Origin: Pseudorhizobium xiangyangii
GTDB lineage: Bacteria; Pseudomonadota; Alphaproteobacteria; Rhizobiales; Rhizobiaceae
Assembly: GCF_020531965.1 (NCBI RefSeq)
Contig: NZ_JAJAWH010000004.1
Coordinates: 172,351 to 236,350 of the forward strand
Length of the DNA stretch: 64,000 bases
Direction of reading: 5' to 3'
Shown: piece after piece, positions 35,176-43,878 of the stretch
Position numbering within the stretch: the first letter of the stretch is position 1
How the letters are laid out: each line of letters opens with the position of its first letter
Notes under the pieces: model-generated
Database searches by the model: none
The model's input: only the letters and a program-made list of their open reading frames with translations
What the model was told of the DNA's origin: nothing
Made by a program: the position numbers and the translations under genes

Positions 35176-37614
35176 TTAATCCGAAAACGACATGTTGCCG
35201 GCGTTCAGGTTGATGACCATTTTGCCGTTGGTGCTCTGGATGAGACCCGCTGTGACAGTTCCGATGTTGGCGATCTGAAGCTTCAGAACCCCGCCCTCGA
35301 AGACCATGGGCAGTGTCGAGTTAGCCCCATCGGTGACAACGAATTGATCCGCCAGCACGGCGAAGCGCGACCGCTGAACGCCGCCGGTGGTGTAGAGCTC
35401 AAGGAAGAAGCCGCTTTCCTTGAAGGCGTTGGCAATCGAGGACCGCAGGACCACCGCGAACCGAGCATCGACGCCCGACTGATTGGCAGCCGCACGAAAC
35501 TCGATGCGACCCTGAGCGAAGCGGTCGTCCACTTCGGCATAGATGTCCGTGATCTGGGCGGCGACTGCTTCCAGTTCCGAGGCGATGACCGCGATGTTCT
35601 CTTCGAAGTAAGCCTGGCTTGCGCCCTGCTTCGCTTCCAGACGACGCTTGCTTGTCTCGAAAGACGCATCGGCCAAAGCCGTGTTCGTCAGCAACCGTTC
35701 CACGATCGGGCGAAGATCATCCAGCCCCTGGAACAGCTTCTGGAACTGCTCCTTCACCTCCTTGTTGAGGTTGCCGAGGTAGACTTCCAGATCCGCATTG
35801 CCGCTCGCCAGAGACGTTGCAGTCTTGACGCTCGACCAGTTGGTGACGCGCGATGGAGCAATCAGCCTATGGCGGAAGCTATGGTTCGTCTCACTGACTA
35901 CGCCTTCCTGCAGGAGAGTGATTGTCACATCGGGCTCTACGTTCTTCGAAACCCGGTTGTTCGGCTCGGCAGTCGGCCACCACTCGAATTGAATAGCGGT
36001 GACTGACACATCATCGAAGGGCGACCACGACATACGAAAGGCCGCAATGGTCCGCCCGTCGTCGCTTGTGGCGAGAACCGGGATAGGCGTCCAGTCGGGC
36101 AGCTCGTTCAGATAGACCGGGTCACCGCTGGGAATGGAGATGACCGGCGGAAGGACACCCGTGCCGGCGTAGATACTGCCGTCACGCTCCTGAAGCGAGA
36201 TAGCCACGTTGCGCGGCCCGTCGCTGGTCAGAGCGCGGATGGACCGGCTCTGGACGATGTAGACGCGGTCACCATACATCTCCGAGTCCCACCGCACCCA
36301 GTCACCGACATGGATGTCCTGAAAGTACGGACGCAGCACAAGCTCGGCCGTCGCCTCATAGCGGTTCTCATTGTAGTAGAGTGAGGCAAGCTGGTTGGCC
36401 TGCCGCTTGGATGGGACCGTATCGAAGTTGATGGCAAGGTCACGCGTCCGGCGATCGAGCGCAACCTGGCTGGAATTCGTCTGTGTGTCGTAGCCGGCTG
36501 GGCTCCACATATTGGCTGTCTCTGGATAGGTGCCGCCGACTGAGTTGACCAGTTCCGCCATGGAGCGCCGCCGCTGGAAGCGGACGTTCTCGCCAACGAT
36601 CAGGTCATCATCGGTGAACGTCGCGACAATCGGCTGTTCCGTACCGATGAGCGGCCATGAGCCGTCAACGCTGTCGATGACCATGCCGCCACAGGCCTGC
36701 ATGACACCGTCGATATTGTCGCCGTGGTCAACGTCGGTATCGAAGATGATGGAGCAGCGGTAACGACGCTCGCCGCCGGCAATCTCGTCGCAGATGTTTG
36801 CCGCCGTGGCATACTTGTCGATGGGCAGATCTTCCGGTGGCATTTCCATGCCGCAGAAGATGTCATCGTTCCACGAGAAGCCGCGCCGGTAATTGTAGTC
36901 CATGATGACGGGGTTTTCGGTGAACTCGTAGGTGGCATAGTTGCCCCAGCGATGACCGCCCGATCCGCCGACCGTCGAATCCTTGCGCGGGTCGTAGAGA
37001 CGAGCGCCGCGGATCTCGAAGAAGAAGTCGGGGAAGCTGTTGAGGTTCTCCTGGCTGTAAAGCAGAGACACCTTCACCCAGCAAATTCCCGCTCCGGTAT
37101 GCTCAGATGTCCAACGACCGGACGGGTTGGATGTTGCAATTAGCCCACTGTCGGCGCTGGTCTGGCGACCGGTGAAGAACGTGAAGCCCATCCTGCCGGC
37201 GTATTTGCCGCTTGCTACCTCATAGACCTGAGCGGATTCGCCTGAGGCCACGACATTTAGGGAAAGCAGATCCCCGCCGGCCCACACCTTCGATAAGCCG
37301 TCGCATGGAAAATCCGAAAACACGAAGACCTGGTCCATGTTCTTGTTGGATGGGCCGTAGGTGTTGACATAGACGTCATGGCCGGCGACCCCGACATAGC
37401 CGCAGGCGACCTTCCGGCTGACGTTCTCGCCATAGGCGCGCTCGAACTGCGTGCCGGCCGACTTCTTTGCAGCCTTCTTGGCCTGCGCCTCCTGGATCTT
37501 ACCGACAGCGAAGTTGAGGCCAATGCCGATGATGGCCTTGCCGATGATGCCAAGGCTGCCGATAGCCGTGCCAATGGCACCAATGGCGGCGACCGCCGCT
37601 GAAATAAAGGGCAT
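35176..37614 (-). CDS. Tail tip / host specificity protein (lambda gpJ-like)
   Basis: An 812-residue protein, the tail-tip component that contacts the receptor. The N-terminal AAVAAIGAIGTAIGSLGIIG stretch is a hydrophobic segment usual for these proteins. It is followed by the tip-hub region (VACGYVGVAGHDVYVNTYGP, YATYEFTENPVIMDYNYRRG), fibronectin-like parts (GRTIAAFRMSWSPFDDVSVT), and a C-terminal helical section (LEVYLGNLNKEVKEQFQKLF) with a DUF1983-like end (DQFVVTDGANSTLPMVFEGG). Gene order tape measure, M-, L-, K-like, then this gene mirrors lambda H-M-L-K-J. Confidence 0.85.
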   Translation of the reverse strand: MPFISAAVAAIGAIGTAIGSLGIIGKAIIGIGLNFAVGKIQEAQAKKAAKKSAGTQFERAYGENVSRKVACGYVGVAGHDVYVNTYGPSNKNMDQVFVFSDFPCDGLSKVWAGGDLLSLNVVASGESAQVYEVASGKYAGRMGFTFFTGRQTSADSGLIATSNPSGRWTSEHTGAGICWVKVSLLYSQENLNSFPDFFFEIRGARLYDPRKDSTVGGSGGHRWGNYATYEFTENPVIMDYNYRRGFSWNDDIFCGMEMPPEDLPIDKYATAANICDEIAGGERRYRCSIIFDTDVDHGDNIDGVMQACGGMVIDSVDGSWPLIGTEQPIVATFTDDDLIVGENVRFQRRRSMAELVNSVGGTYPETANMWSPAGYDTQTNSSQVALDRRTRDLAINFDTVPSKRQANQLASLYYNENRYEATAELVLRPYFQDIHVGDWVRWDSEMYGDRVYIVQSRSIRALTSDGPRNVAISLQERDGSIYAGTGVLPPVISIPSGDPVYLNELPDWTPIPVLATSDDGRTIAAFRMSWSPFDDVSVTAIQFEWWPTAEPNNRVSKNVEPDVTITLLQEGVVSETNHSFRHRLIAPSRVTNWSSVKTATSLASGNADLEVYLGNLNKEVKEQFQKLFQGLDDLRPIVERLLTNTALADASFETSKRRLEAKQGASQAYFEENIAVIASELEAVAAQITDIYAEVDDRFAQGRIEFRAAANQSGVDARFAVVLRSSIANAFKESGFFLELYTTGGVQRSRFAVLADQFVVTDGANSTLPMVFEGGVLKLQIANIGTVTAGLIQSTNGKMVINLNAGNMSFSD

Positions 37615-38109
37615 CTATCGAACCTGAAAAGCTTGCTTGACCGCCGAGAGCGGCAGGAACTGAAGATCGAAGCCAATGATGGTTTCGTGCTTCTTGCCGG
37701 CAATGGTGTCGCTGCGGCCATAGATCGTGCGGACAGCGAAACCAGCAGAGGTGAAGACGCCGGACGAGATGACGCCGTCGCGCTCGATTACGCCGACGTC
37801 GCCGCGCTGCGCCAGGAGGACGGGCACCGGCTCCAGAACGGATGCTAGCGCCTCCTCGACCGTCTTGAAGCCGGCCTTGGCGAAGAGGCGGTAGCCCGCG
37901 GCCTCGCTCTTGTATTTGCGGAGCTTCGACAGGATGCGCTTGCCCTGCACGGCCTCGACGGCGTCCATGGTGAGCGTCCAGCAGTCGGACACGCCCCATG
38001 CACCGGGCAACTGGCCTTCGCGCACAACTGGCTCGTTGTGGCCGTCCCAATACGCCTGATGCTTCGCCACAACCGCGTTGAGGCGACTTTCCCATTCGGG
38101 GTGTCTCAT
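37615..38109 (-). CDS. Tail assembly protein, NlpC/P60-like (DUF6950; lambda gpK position)
   Basis: A 164-residue protein with the WGVSDCWTLTMDAVEAVQGK segment, which resembles the catalytic-Cys region of NlpC/P60 folds, and IERDGVISSGVFTSAGFAVR later. It is one base upstream of the J-like gene, in the slot of lambda gpK. It may act in tail tip assembly; the peptidase activity is unproven because a clear catalytic His is not obvious. Confidence 0.7.
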   Translation of the reverse strand: MRHPEWESRLNAVVAKHQAYWDGHNEPVVREGQLPGAWGVSDCWTLTMDAVEAVQGKRILSKLRKYKSEAAGYRLFAKAGFKTVEEALASVLEPVPVLLAQRGDVGVIERDGVISSGVFTSAGFAVRTIYGRSDTIAGKKHETIIGFDLQFLPLSAVKQAFQVR

Positions 38110-38112
38110 GGA

Positions 38113-38694
38113 TTATCCTTGCGACTTCGTGCGGCCCCAGAGAACTTCGACGCGACCCGCCTTGCCGGCGTGCTCGAAGAACTTGTCGCCAGGTGCGCGG
38201 CGCTGCTGGTCCGCAGTTGAGCGGATGCGGTCGTTCTTGCGGCTGTAGTCGAGTTGCCGGCCTTCACAGCGCGCCGTGAGGACATACCCGCGTTCGGGAT
38301 CGACGGCATGTTCGATCACGTCGAGGTAGCCGCGAGCGACAGTCTCGACCTGAAGCAGTTCGCCCGTATCAGGATGGAAGTGTGCGTCCATCACCCGGAC
38401 GGGCCGGTCGCGGTAGTCCTCGTTCTCGATCTGCGTCAGCACGGCTGGCGTCAGACCATCGTCGGGGCTTTCTGCCAGTGTCAGCGTGAAGCTGCCATCG
38501 GCCGTCGTGCCTGAACCGCCGCCGAGATCCGAAACCTCGATCAGGCCGAACGGCTTGTATTCGACGCCTGAATAGGTCAGTGGCTCGCTGCGGGCGATGA
38601 ACCCATAGACGCCAGACCCGAACTGGAACCGGATCATCTGGCGCGTGCTGATGCGCCCCTCGTTGTAGAGGTTCTTGACTGCGGTGGAGAGCAT
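38113..38694 (-). CDS. Minor tail protein, lambda gpL-like position
   Basis: A 193-residue protein: N-terminal beta domain (YSGVEYKPFGLIEVSDLGGG, FTLTLAESPDDGLTPAVL) and a C-terminal segment (VLTARCEGRQLDYSRKNDRI) that resembles DUF2163/gpL-like tail proteins, though without a visible iron-sulfur cysteine cluster (a single Cys is seen). It lies between the M-like and K-like genes and probably forms part of the tail tip. Confidence 0.68.
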   Translation of the reverse strand: MLSTAVKNLYNEGRISTRQMIRFQFGSGVYGFIARSEPLTYSGVEYKPFGLIEVSDLGGGSGTTADGSFTLTLAESPDDGLTPAVLTQIENEDYRDRPVRVMDAHFHPDTGELLQVETVARGYLDVIEHAVDPERGYVLTARCEGRQLDYSRKNDRIRSTADQQRRAPGDKFFEHAGKAGRVEVLWGRTKSQG

Positions 38695-38876
38695 CAGATG
38701 ACCTTGCGGCGCTTCATGTCGAGAACGACGGCCATAACGGCCTTCTTGAACCCCTGATCATCCGGGCTGTACTTCGGCTCTGGCTGCGGCTCGGCTTCCG
38801 TCTCAGGCGCGAGCCATTCGGCAGGGATCGTGCCGACCTCATGAGCCATGACGGTCTGGATCTCTTTCTCGCTCAT
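38694..38876 (-). CDS. Small phage unknown protein
   Basis: A 60-residue acidic protein (MSEKEIQTVMAHEVGTIPAE) with a Pro/Glu-rich middle and a basic C-terminal helix (QGFKKAVMAVVLDMKRRKVI). Its stop shares one base with the start of the next gene. It is packed between two tail genes with no gap, which is the main support that it is real. Confidence 0.55.
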   Translation of the reverse strand: MSEKEIQTVMAHEVGTIPAEWLAPETEAEPQPEPKYSPDDQGFKKAVMAVVLDMKRRKVI

Positions 38877-38877
38877 C

Positions 38878-39495
38878 TCACTGCCCTTCTACGAGTTGGA
38901 ACGAAGCCGTGTAGCGCCCGCCCGACTGTTGGACGGACCAGCTATTCGGAACGGGCCGCATGACAAGGCCGGGACGTGCAAAGCGCACAACGGTGCCAGC
39001 AGCCGATACCGCGGCGAAAGGCGGCGGCTCGATCGTGATGGTTCGCGACGTGCCCGAGCCGGTCACTTCCGTGATGCGTCCGATGTGGCGACGGAGGCCG
39101 TTCTCCAGACCGAGGCGGTCACCCACGACAAGAGATAGCCCTGCATCGACACTACCGACGTTCAGGACGTTCCCGCCCGTCACCGACACTATAGCCCCGG
39201 CATCATCGGCCGGCGCCTGGTTCTGGCCGTGGTTCTTCGGATAGCAAACATGAGGATGCCGGAACATCACGCGGTTCTTGTCACGCAGCGAAAGCCACCA
39301 CGCCTCCAGCTCGGCAAACTGCGAATGACGAAGGCCCTTCGTTACAAGCGTTGCCAGCCATGCCGGATCTGCCACCTGCGTATAGTTTATCAGCCGAGCA
39401 CCAGACGGAGAGGCCTTCACCTGATCGTTGAGGGCGAAGTCGGCCGTGACGAACTTGAAGCCCTCCGGCAGCTCGCGAGGAAAGGTGATCGCCAT
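38878..39495 (-). CDS. Minor tail protein, lambda gpM-like position
   Basis: A 205-residue, beta-rich protein (MAITFPRELPEGFKFVTADF start, WWLSLRDKNRVMFRHPHVCY in the middle). It follows the tape measure gene (1-base overlap of stop and start regions), the position of lambda M. It would be a tail-tip structural protein. The exact family is not certain. Confidence 0.62.
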   Translation of the reverse strand: MAITFPRELPEGFKFVTADFALNDQVKASPSGARLINYTQVADPAWLATLVTKGLRHSQFAELEAWWLSLRDKNRVMFRHPHVCYPKNHGQNQAPADDAGAIVSVTGGNVLNVGSVDAGLSLVVGDRLGLENGLRRHIGRITEVTGSGTSRTITIEPPPFAAVSAAGTVVRFARPGLVMRPVPNSWSVQQSGGRYTASFQLVEGQ

Positions 39496-41384
39496 TAAAC
39501 CTGCCTGCGCTTCTGTCCGTCGCGGACGACTGCCTTTACCGTTCCCGGTAGCTCCGCCTTCATGCGCGCCAGATCGCGGCGCACGGCGGCGAGTTCCGAC
39601 TTGTCGGCTCCTGGAGCGTTGATGACGGGTGCGAAATTGATGCTGGTCGTGCCACCGGGAACCTTGGGAATAATCCGACCGCTGACGTTCGGAACGAACA
39701 GCTCCGGCCGCTTCTCACCGACGACGTAGGGTTGGCCAGCGGTGACGGGGCCACCTCTCTCACGAGGAGTAGGGATAGGCCCAGTCTTTGGAAGCGCCGC
39801 AAAGCCGCCACCACCGAAAATGCTGCCTATACCACCGAATAGGCCGTCGAGCGCCGAACTCATCAACTTGTCAGCGATGCGGCCAAGCGCATTCGCCAGG
39901 ATGTCAGCCGCAGACTTGCCGGCCTTGAGGTCCGAAACGATGCCTTCCAGCACGTCGCGACCTACCGCCTTCAGTTCCTGCATTGCCTCTTTGCTGGCCT
40001 TGATGGCATCGCGCTCGGCATAGGTTGCCGCGACCAGTTCCGCGATCTTCGCCTTCTGCTCTTCAGTTGCGGCAGCACCAGCACGGCGCAGAGCGTTGGC
40101 TTCGGCTCGCTCGGCATCAGTGGCGCTGATCATCTGCTGTTCGAATTCAAGCTGCTCGATCAGATCGGAAACCGCCTTGCGCTCGCGCTCAGCCTCGCTG
40201 ATTGCCTTTGCGCGGCTTTTACCCGCCCGTGAGGCCGCTTTCGAACCATCGTCCGTGCCCAACTCGATCGTCGGACGGCCAGAAGGCGTCGGGCCAGCAT
40301 CAGGAAGGTTGAATTCCTGCCCTTGGATCGTTGCATCGGCGCCGAACTGATCCGTCCGGCCTGCGCTGCGCCAAGTGCGCGGATCGTTCATCCGGGCCTG
40401 AGCCTGCGCTATGGCTGCGTTTGTCTGGCGAACGGCATCCGAAGCCCCGAGGGCAGACCCCGCCAGCTGGTCGAACATCGTCTTGAAATCAGCCAGCGCC
40501 GGAATGCCGGTGCTGTTGATCGCCGTCGCGAGAGCGTCCTGAACAGACTTGACGTCTTCGACCTTCAGAGACCCGTCCTCAGCCGCGCTGGCGAAGTCGT
40601 TGAACGCGGTCTGTAGACCGGTAATGACTCCCGTCTCTTCGCCTGCGCTTTGCAGCTGAGATACAAGGTCCGTGATCGCAATCGCCGCGTCATCGATCTG
40701 CGTGCGGGTGTCTGCCAGTGCCCGCTCGTTTATGATACCGCCTGCCTCATTCAGTTCTGCAGCGCGGCTGGCGCGTTCGAGTTCGTCGGAATATTCGCGG
40801 AGAGCCGGGACTGCATCGCCCCATTCCTTCGCCATGGCGCGGATAAGGTCGGCCTGCTTCTTCAGCGTCTCCTCAGACTTCTCGCCCTCAGAAAACAGAG
40901 TGGAGAAATACTGGATCGCCGTCCCGCCTAGTCCGATGATGGCGATCGTCGCAATGGACACAGGGTTGATCAGCGACGTAAATGCGCCAGCAAGAGCACC
41001 CACGGCCGCACGAGCGCCGCCCTGCCCCAATACCTGGTTGATCTGCGTTCCCTGCTGGAGAGCGATCAGGAAAGGCGACTGCCCGCCTGCAAGTTGCACG
41101 CCGATATCGTTTAGCTGGGCTGCAAGGTTCGAGGTTTGGACAGCAGAACCCTTCATTGCCGTTTCGAGCTTACGCCCGGCATCAGCTCCAGCCCGTCCCG
41201 CTCGATTGCTGTTGGCAACAACACCAGCGAATGCACCAGAGGCAGCCTTATCGATCCCGCCGAAAGCATTCTCGATAGCCGTGGTGTCGCGCTGCGTCTG
41301 GCCAATGAGCGTCTTCAACTGGCGCTGGATTTGGCGCGTGTCGGCGCTGATGCTAAGCACCAACTGTTCGTTATCGGTTGCCAA
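39495..41384 (-). CDS. Tail tape measure protein
   Basis: A 629-residue protein that sets tail length and is ejected with the DNA. The N terminus (ATDNEQLVLSISADTRQIQR, QLKTLIGQTQRDTTAIENAF) and the TMP hydrophobic region (AGAFTSLINPVSIATIAIIG) are typical, followed by Ala/Asp/Lys-rich helices and a C-terminal domain (GGIGSIFGGGGFAALPKTGP). At about 1.5 angstrom per residue the tail would be near 90-95 nm (inference from other siphoviruses). The TTG at 41,384 has GAGGGG seven bases upstream and is preferred to TTG 41,399. Confidence 0.88.
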   Translation of the reverse strand: MATDNEQLVLSISADTRQIQRQLKTLIGQTQRDTTAIENAFGGIDKAASGAFAGVVANSNRAGRAGADAGRKLETAMKGSAVQTSNLAAQLNDIGVQLAGGQSPFLIALQQGTQINQVLGQGGARAAVGALAGAFTSLINPVSIATIAIIGLGGTAIQYFSTLFSEGEKSEETLKKQADLIRAMAKEWGDAVPALREYSDELERASRAAELNEAGGIINERALADTRTQIDDAAIAITDLVSQLQSAGEETGVITGLQTAFNDFASAAEDGSLKVEDVKSVQDALATAINSTGIPALADFKTMFDQLAGSALGASDAVRQTNAAIAQAQARMNDPRTWRSAGRTDQFGADATIQGQEFNLPDAGPTPSGRPTIELGTDDGSKAASRAGKSRAKAISEAERERKAVSDLIEQLEFEQQMISATDAERAEANALRRAGAAATEEQKAKIAELVAATYAERDAIKASKEAMQELKAVGRDVLEGIVSDLKAGKSAADILANALGRIADKLMSSALDGLFGGIGSIFGGGGFAALPKTGPIPTPRERGGPVTAGQPYVVGEKRPELFVPNVSGRIIPKVPGGTTSINFAPVINAPGADKSELAAVRRDLARMKAELPGTVKAVVRDGQKRRQV

Positions 41385-41398
41385 TGGAGAACCCCTCA

Positions 41399-41662
41399 AT
41401 GGATGGCTGGCTTAAAGCCCTGATCGCAACTGCCTGCGTCGTCATCATCGCCGGTGGCGGCTATTATGCGTGGTCGCAGTACAGAGATGCGGAGCGGCGT
41501 GAGCTGCTGGCAGAGCAACGGGCTTGCACCCAACGAGTGCGGGACATCGGTAACCTCAAGACGCGCTCTGACGACCAGCAGGCGCTTACAAGGTGCATAT
41601 TCCGCGGCTTCATCTCGACCGCCGATCTAGATGACGCGAAGAAAAAGGCTCTGGGCGGCTAG
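41399..41662 (+). CDS. Small membrane protein encoded against the tail operon
   Basis: An 87-residue protein with one N-terminal TM helix (LKALIATACVVIIAGGGYYAW) and a charged C-terminal part with two cysteines (AEQRACTQRVRDIGNLKTRS, TRCIFRGF). It is on the plus strand between the tape measure and tail chaperone genes, both on the minus strand. GGAG at 41,386-41,389 precedes ATG 41,399; its stop overlaps the frameshifted chaperone stop on the other strand. It may be a lysogen-expressed exclusion-type protein, but only topology and position support this. Confidence 0.6.
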   Translation: MDGWLKALIATACVVIIAGGGYYAWSQYRDAERRELLAEQRACTQRVRDIGNLKTRSDDQQALTRCIFRGFISTADLDDAKKKALGG

Positions 41663-42224
41663 CTGTTAAGCCACTCCCAGAGATCGTCCTTTTCGGACTC
41701 GTTCAGCTTCTTGTCGCCGTCCGGATCGTTGGCCTCGATGAAGCCATCCAGAGCGGCGAGGTATTCAAAGACGGAACACGCCAGCGTTTCCGCCGGCGTC
41801 ATCCCCATTACGATGCCGTTTGCGATGATGGCGGCAAATCGGAACTTGCCGTTCGGGAGCGGGTCTTCCGCTTTCCCTGACTTGCCGCCGCCGATTTTTT
41901 TCCGACCGCTTCCTCCGGTGCGCCGACGACGCCAGCGCCAAGGACAGTCTGGGCGATCACGAGGTTTTCGAGCGGCCGACGCTCTTCCACCTCAGTCTCG
42001 ATCAGCTTGAGAGCTTCAGCCTGGGGCATACCTGCACCGATCAGGCCCCACTTGATGACCTCGGAAATGTCCTGAAGCTTCCACCGGCCGGTAAGGAGCC
42101 GATCAAGCACAACGTAGGGCCCCGCATCGCAGGCCTCCTGGATCTTCATCAGTTCGCGCCAGGCCAGCTTGAACCTCGTCCGCTGGCCATTAAACGGAAC
42201 TTCGCAGGAACCGTCTCTGCTCAT
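41659..42224 (-). CDS. Tail assembly chaperone fusion made by -1 frameshift (gpGT-like)
   Basis: Reading the 0 frame from 42,224 and shifting -1 on the A7 run at 41,895-41,901 opens about 78 further codons (IGGGKSGKAEDPLPNGKFRF, then ACSVFEYLAALDGFIEANDP) ending with TAG at 41,661-41,659. The length 566+1 bases is a multiple of three, giving 188 residues. The extension contains DPDGDKKLNESE, an EF-hand-like loop with Asp at 1, 3, 5 and Glu at 12. Lambda-like phages use this shift to make the G:GT ratio needed for tail assembly. Confidence 0.75.
41808..42224 (-). CDS. Tail assembly chaperone, unshifted product (gpG-like; GTA family)
   Basis: A 138-residue protein (MSRDGSCEVPFNGQRTRFKL) with the FKLAWRELMKIQEACDAGPY and VIKWGLIGAGMPQAEALKLI patterns of the gene-transfer-agent/tail chaperone family. 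It lies between tail tube and tape measure genes, as in lambda G. In the 0 frame the last part after the A7 run becomes Ser/Lys-rich and unstructured, as usual for the short form. Its start is directly next to the tail tube stop. Confidence 0.82.
   Translation of the reverse strand: MSRDGSCEVPFNGQRTRFKLAWRELMKIQEACDAGPYVVLDRLLTGRWKLQDISEVIKWGLIGAGMPQAEALKLIETEVEERRPLENLVIAQTVLGAGVVGAPEEAVGKKSAAASQGKRKTRSRTASSDLPPSSQTAS
41895..41901 (-). promoter_or_regulatory. Slippery site A AAA AAA for -1 ribosomal frameshift
   Basis: On the minus strand codons read GGA AAA AAA TCG; the heptamer A-AAA-AAA is in the correct phase for tandem -1 slippage. It sits about 100 codons into the chaperone gene, and the -1 frame is open to the end of the region, so a working recoding site is likely. 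No clear downstream stem was worked out. Confidence 0.75.
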
Positions 42225-42673
42225 TATGGAGTAGCCGGCGTGACGGTGCGGACCATTTCGCCGTCGCTCTGCATCGAGACGTTCAGCGTTGCGCGGCCGG
42301 CATTGGCAGCACCTGCTTCGACGCTTTCAAGATGCATGGAGCCGGTCCACGTGATGGTTTTCGCGGGAAACTCCCACTCGACCTTGACCGGGATAGCGTC
42401 GATGCTTTCGAACGCATCAAGCCAAGTCTCGACGCTTTCGGACGCGAGAACGCCCTCGCCGCTGATCGACATGGAGAGCGAAGTCGCATCGCGGCCGACC
42501 CAGTCAATGGCGTCCGGATCGTCGCAGTCGGGGACGTTGACTTCTTCAAGCCCCTTGTTGAGCGTGATCGAGCGCTGCGTGAAGCCGCAGGGAGCCGCGT
42601 ACACGATCGGGGTGGCGTCATTGCCGATGAGGACGCGGAACTTCCCGCCCTTGATGGTCGTAGCCTTGGCCAT
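42224..42673 (-). CDS. Major tail (tube) protein
   Basis: A 149-residue beta-rich protein (MAKATTIKGGKFRVLIGNDA, APCGFTQRSITLNKGLEEVN, VPDCDDPDAIDWVGRDATS) matching the phage tail tube family. It forms the hexameric rings of the siphovirus tail. It stands between the DUF3168 terminator-like gene and the chaperone gene. Its size and the pair of Cys near CGF and DCDD are typical for rhizobial siphoviruses. Confidence 0.82.
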   Translation of the reverse strand: MAKATTIKGGKFRVLIGNDATPIVYAAPCGFTQRSITLNKGLEEVNVPDCDDPDAIDWVGRDATSLSMSISGEGVLASESVETWLDAFESIDAIPVKVEWEFPAKTITWTGSMHLESVEAGAANAGRATLNVSMQSDGEMVRTVTPATP

Positions 42674-42693
42674 TGGTATTCTCCTGGTGGCGG

Positions 42694-43098
42694 TTAAGGT
42701 TGTTCCGCGAAGCCCTCAAAGGTCATCACGGCATGCGAGGTGAGCCCGTCCGGATCGCGGAGGAACCGCGTCTGCCGGTGACGGAAGTCGACAAGAGCGT
42801 TTGTCGGGATGGTCAGTTCTGGCGACTTGAGCGCCTTGCGGATCTCGTCGCTGATCTTCTTCGCTTCCGGGAAGCCTTGAGCGCGGGACCAGACATCGAT
42901 GTCGAGCGAGATTTCGAACCCATCGACGCAGTCAGCGTCGTCGCTCGTCTCGTCGCCTTCCCCAACTGTGATGTAGGGAAACGTCGGATTCTCCGGAACG
43001 CTGTCGTAGACACGGACGCCGACAAATGCAGTCACAGCAGCAGCGGCTTTCAGGCGCGTCACGATCGCGACCTGAAGCTCGAATGAGGGTGAGGCCAT
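42694..43098 (-). CDS. DUF3168 tail completion protein
   Basis: A 134-residue protein with the DUF3168 pattern: N-terminal helix (FELQVAIVTRLKAAAAVTAF), VYDSVPENPTFPYITVGEGD, then DIDVWSRAQGFPEAKKISDE. DUF3168 proteins cap the tail at the head-tail junction (lambda gpU/HK97-type terminator). Gene order connector, gp10, DUF3168, tube is standard. Confidence 0.88.
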   Translation of the reverse strand: MASPSFELQVAIVTRLKAAAAVTAFVGVRVYDSVPENPTFPYITVGEGDETSDDADCVDGFEISLDIDVWSRAQGFPEAKKISDEIRKALKSPELTIPTNALVDFRHRQTRFLRDPDGLTSHAVMTFEGFAEQP

Positions 43099-43099
43099 C

Positions 43100-43525
43100 T
43101 TATTTGCTCTTCGCCTTCTTCACGGCCCTGCGGACGGCTGCGGCCATCTTGGATCGAACTTTCTTCCGCTCCTGTCGCCAGGTCGGGAAGATGTGCGGTC
43201 GCTTCGCCATCTTGACGGTACCGAATTCAAGGAAGCGCCAGATGTAGTCCGCAAACACGCCTGTGGCGTTCGGGTCTTTGGTGTTGCTGTTGGACGCACC
43301 GCCGCCGATGGATCGCTCTTTCGGTCGGTTCGCCAGCTTGTCGGCCTGAATGCTCGACTGATAGGCACCGGTGCGTGGACCAGGCGCCCGCGGCTTGATC
43401 TTGTTGGCGACGGTCTGCGCCGCCTCGATCTGAGCCTTCGCCAGTTCTTTCTCTGCTTCCGGCACAATGCCGTTGAGGAGGCGCATGGTCTTCTCGCGGC
43501 CCAGCATCTTCGCCTTGAAGGCCAT
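43100..43525 (-). CDS. HK97 gp10-type head-tail joining protein
   Basis: A 141-residue basic protein with the HK97-gp10 pattern: helical start (EAEKELAKAQIEAAQTVANK), RAPGPRTGAYQSSIQADKLA, a central AT..AYIWRFLEFGTVKMAKRP motif and a C-terminal basic helix (KMAAAVRRAVKKAKSK). It lies between the head-closure gene (1-base overlap) and the DUF3168 gene. Confidence 0.85.
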   Translation of the reverse strand: MAFKAKMLGREKTMRLLNGIVPEAEKELAKAQIEAAQTVANKIKPRAPGPRTGAYQSSIQADKLANRPKERSIGGGASNSNTKDPNATGVFADYIWRFLEFGTVKMAKRPHIFPTWRQERKKVRSKMAAAVRRAVKKAKSK

Positions 43526-43878
43526 CAGGCAGCCACTCCAGTCTGAGCTTCCAGATAGACGAACCGCCGATCGGTCACGGCATCCACGATCTTGACCGCG
43601 TAGACGTCACCGGTGCGAGCGTCCCTCATTCTCCAGTCGTTCGTGATTTCCCGCGTCTGTGAGGATGAACGAAGGTAGACGCCAAGCAGGTTTCGGCCTT
43701 CCAGCCGGTCGGCAACAACAGCTTCTGAGCCGCCGCGGGAGCGAAATGCTGCCCAAACGGTGAACTGCTCCTGAAACTCGCCGCGGGTATTCCCCGCCCC
43801 GTCGTCAATCTCGATACGCTTGTCGAAGGCGACACGATGCTGCAGCTCCTGCGCAGTCGGGGCTTTAATCGGCGCCAT
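43525..43878 (-). CDS. Phage head closure protein (SPP1 gp16-like)
   Basis: A 117-residue protein with the typical pattern LQHRVAFDKRIEIDDGAGNT, then VWAAFRSRGGSEAVVADRLE and WRMRDARTGDVYAVKIVDAV. These proteins close the DNA-filled head under the tail. ATG 43,878 gives the family length; the open frame further upstream belongs to the neighbouring small gene read in another frame. Confidence 0.83.
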   Translation of the reverse strand: MAPIKAPTAQELQHRVAFDKRIEIDDGAGNTRGEFQEQFTVWAAFRSRGGSEAVVADRLEGRNLLGVYLRSSSQTREITNDWRMRDARTGDVYAVKIVDAVTDRRFVYLEAQTGVAA

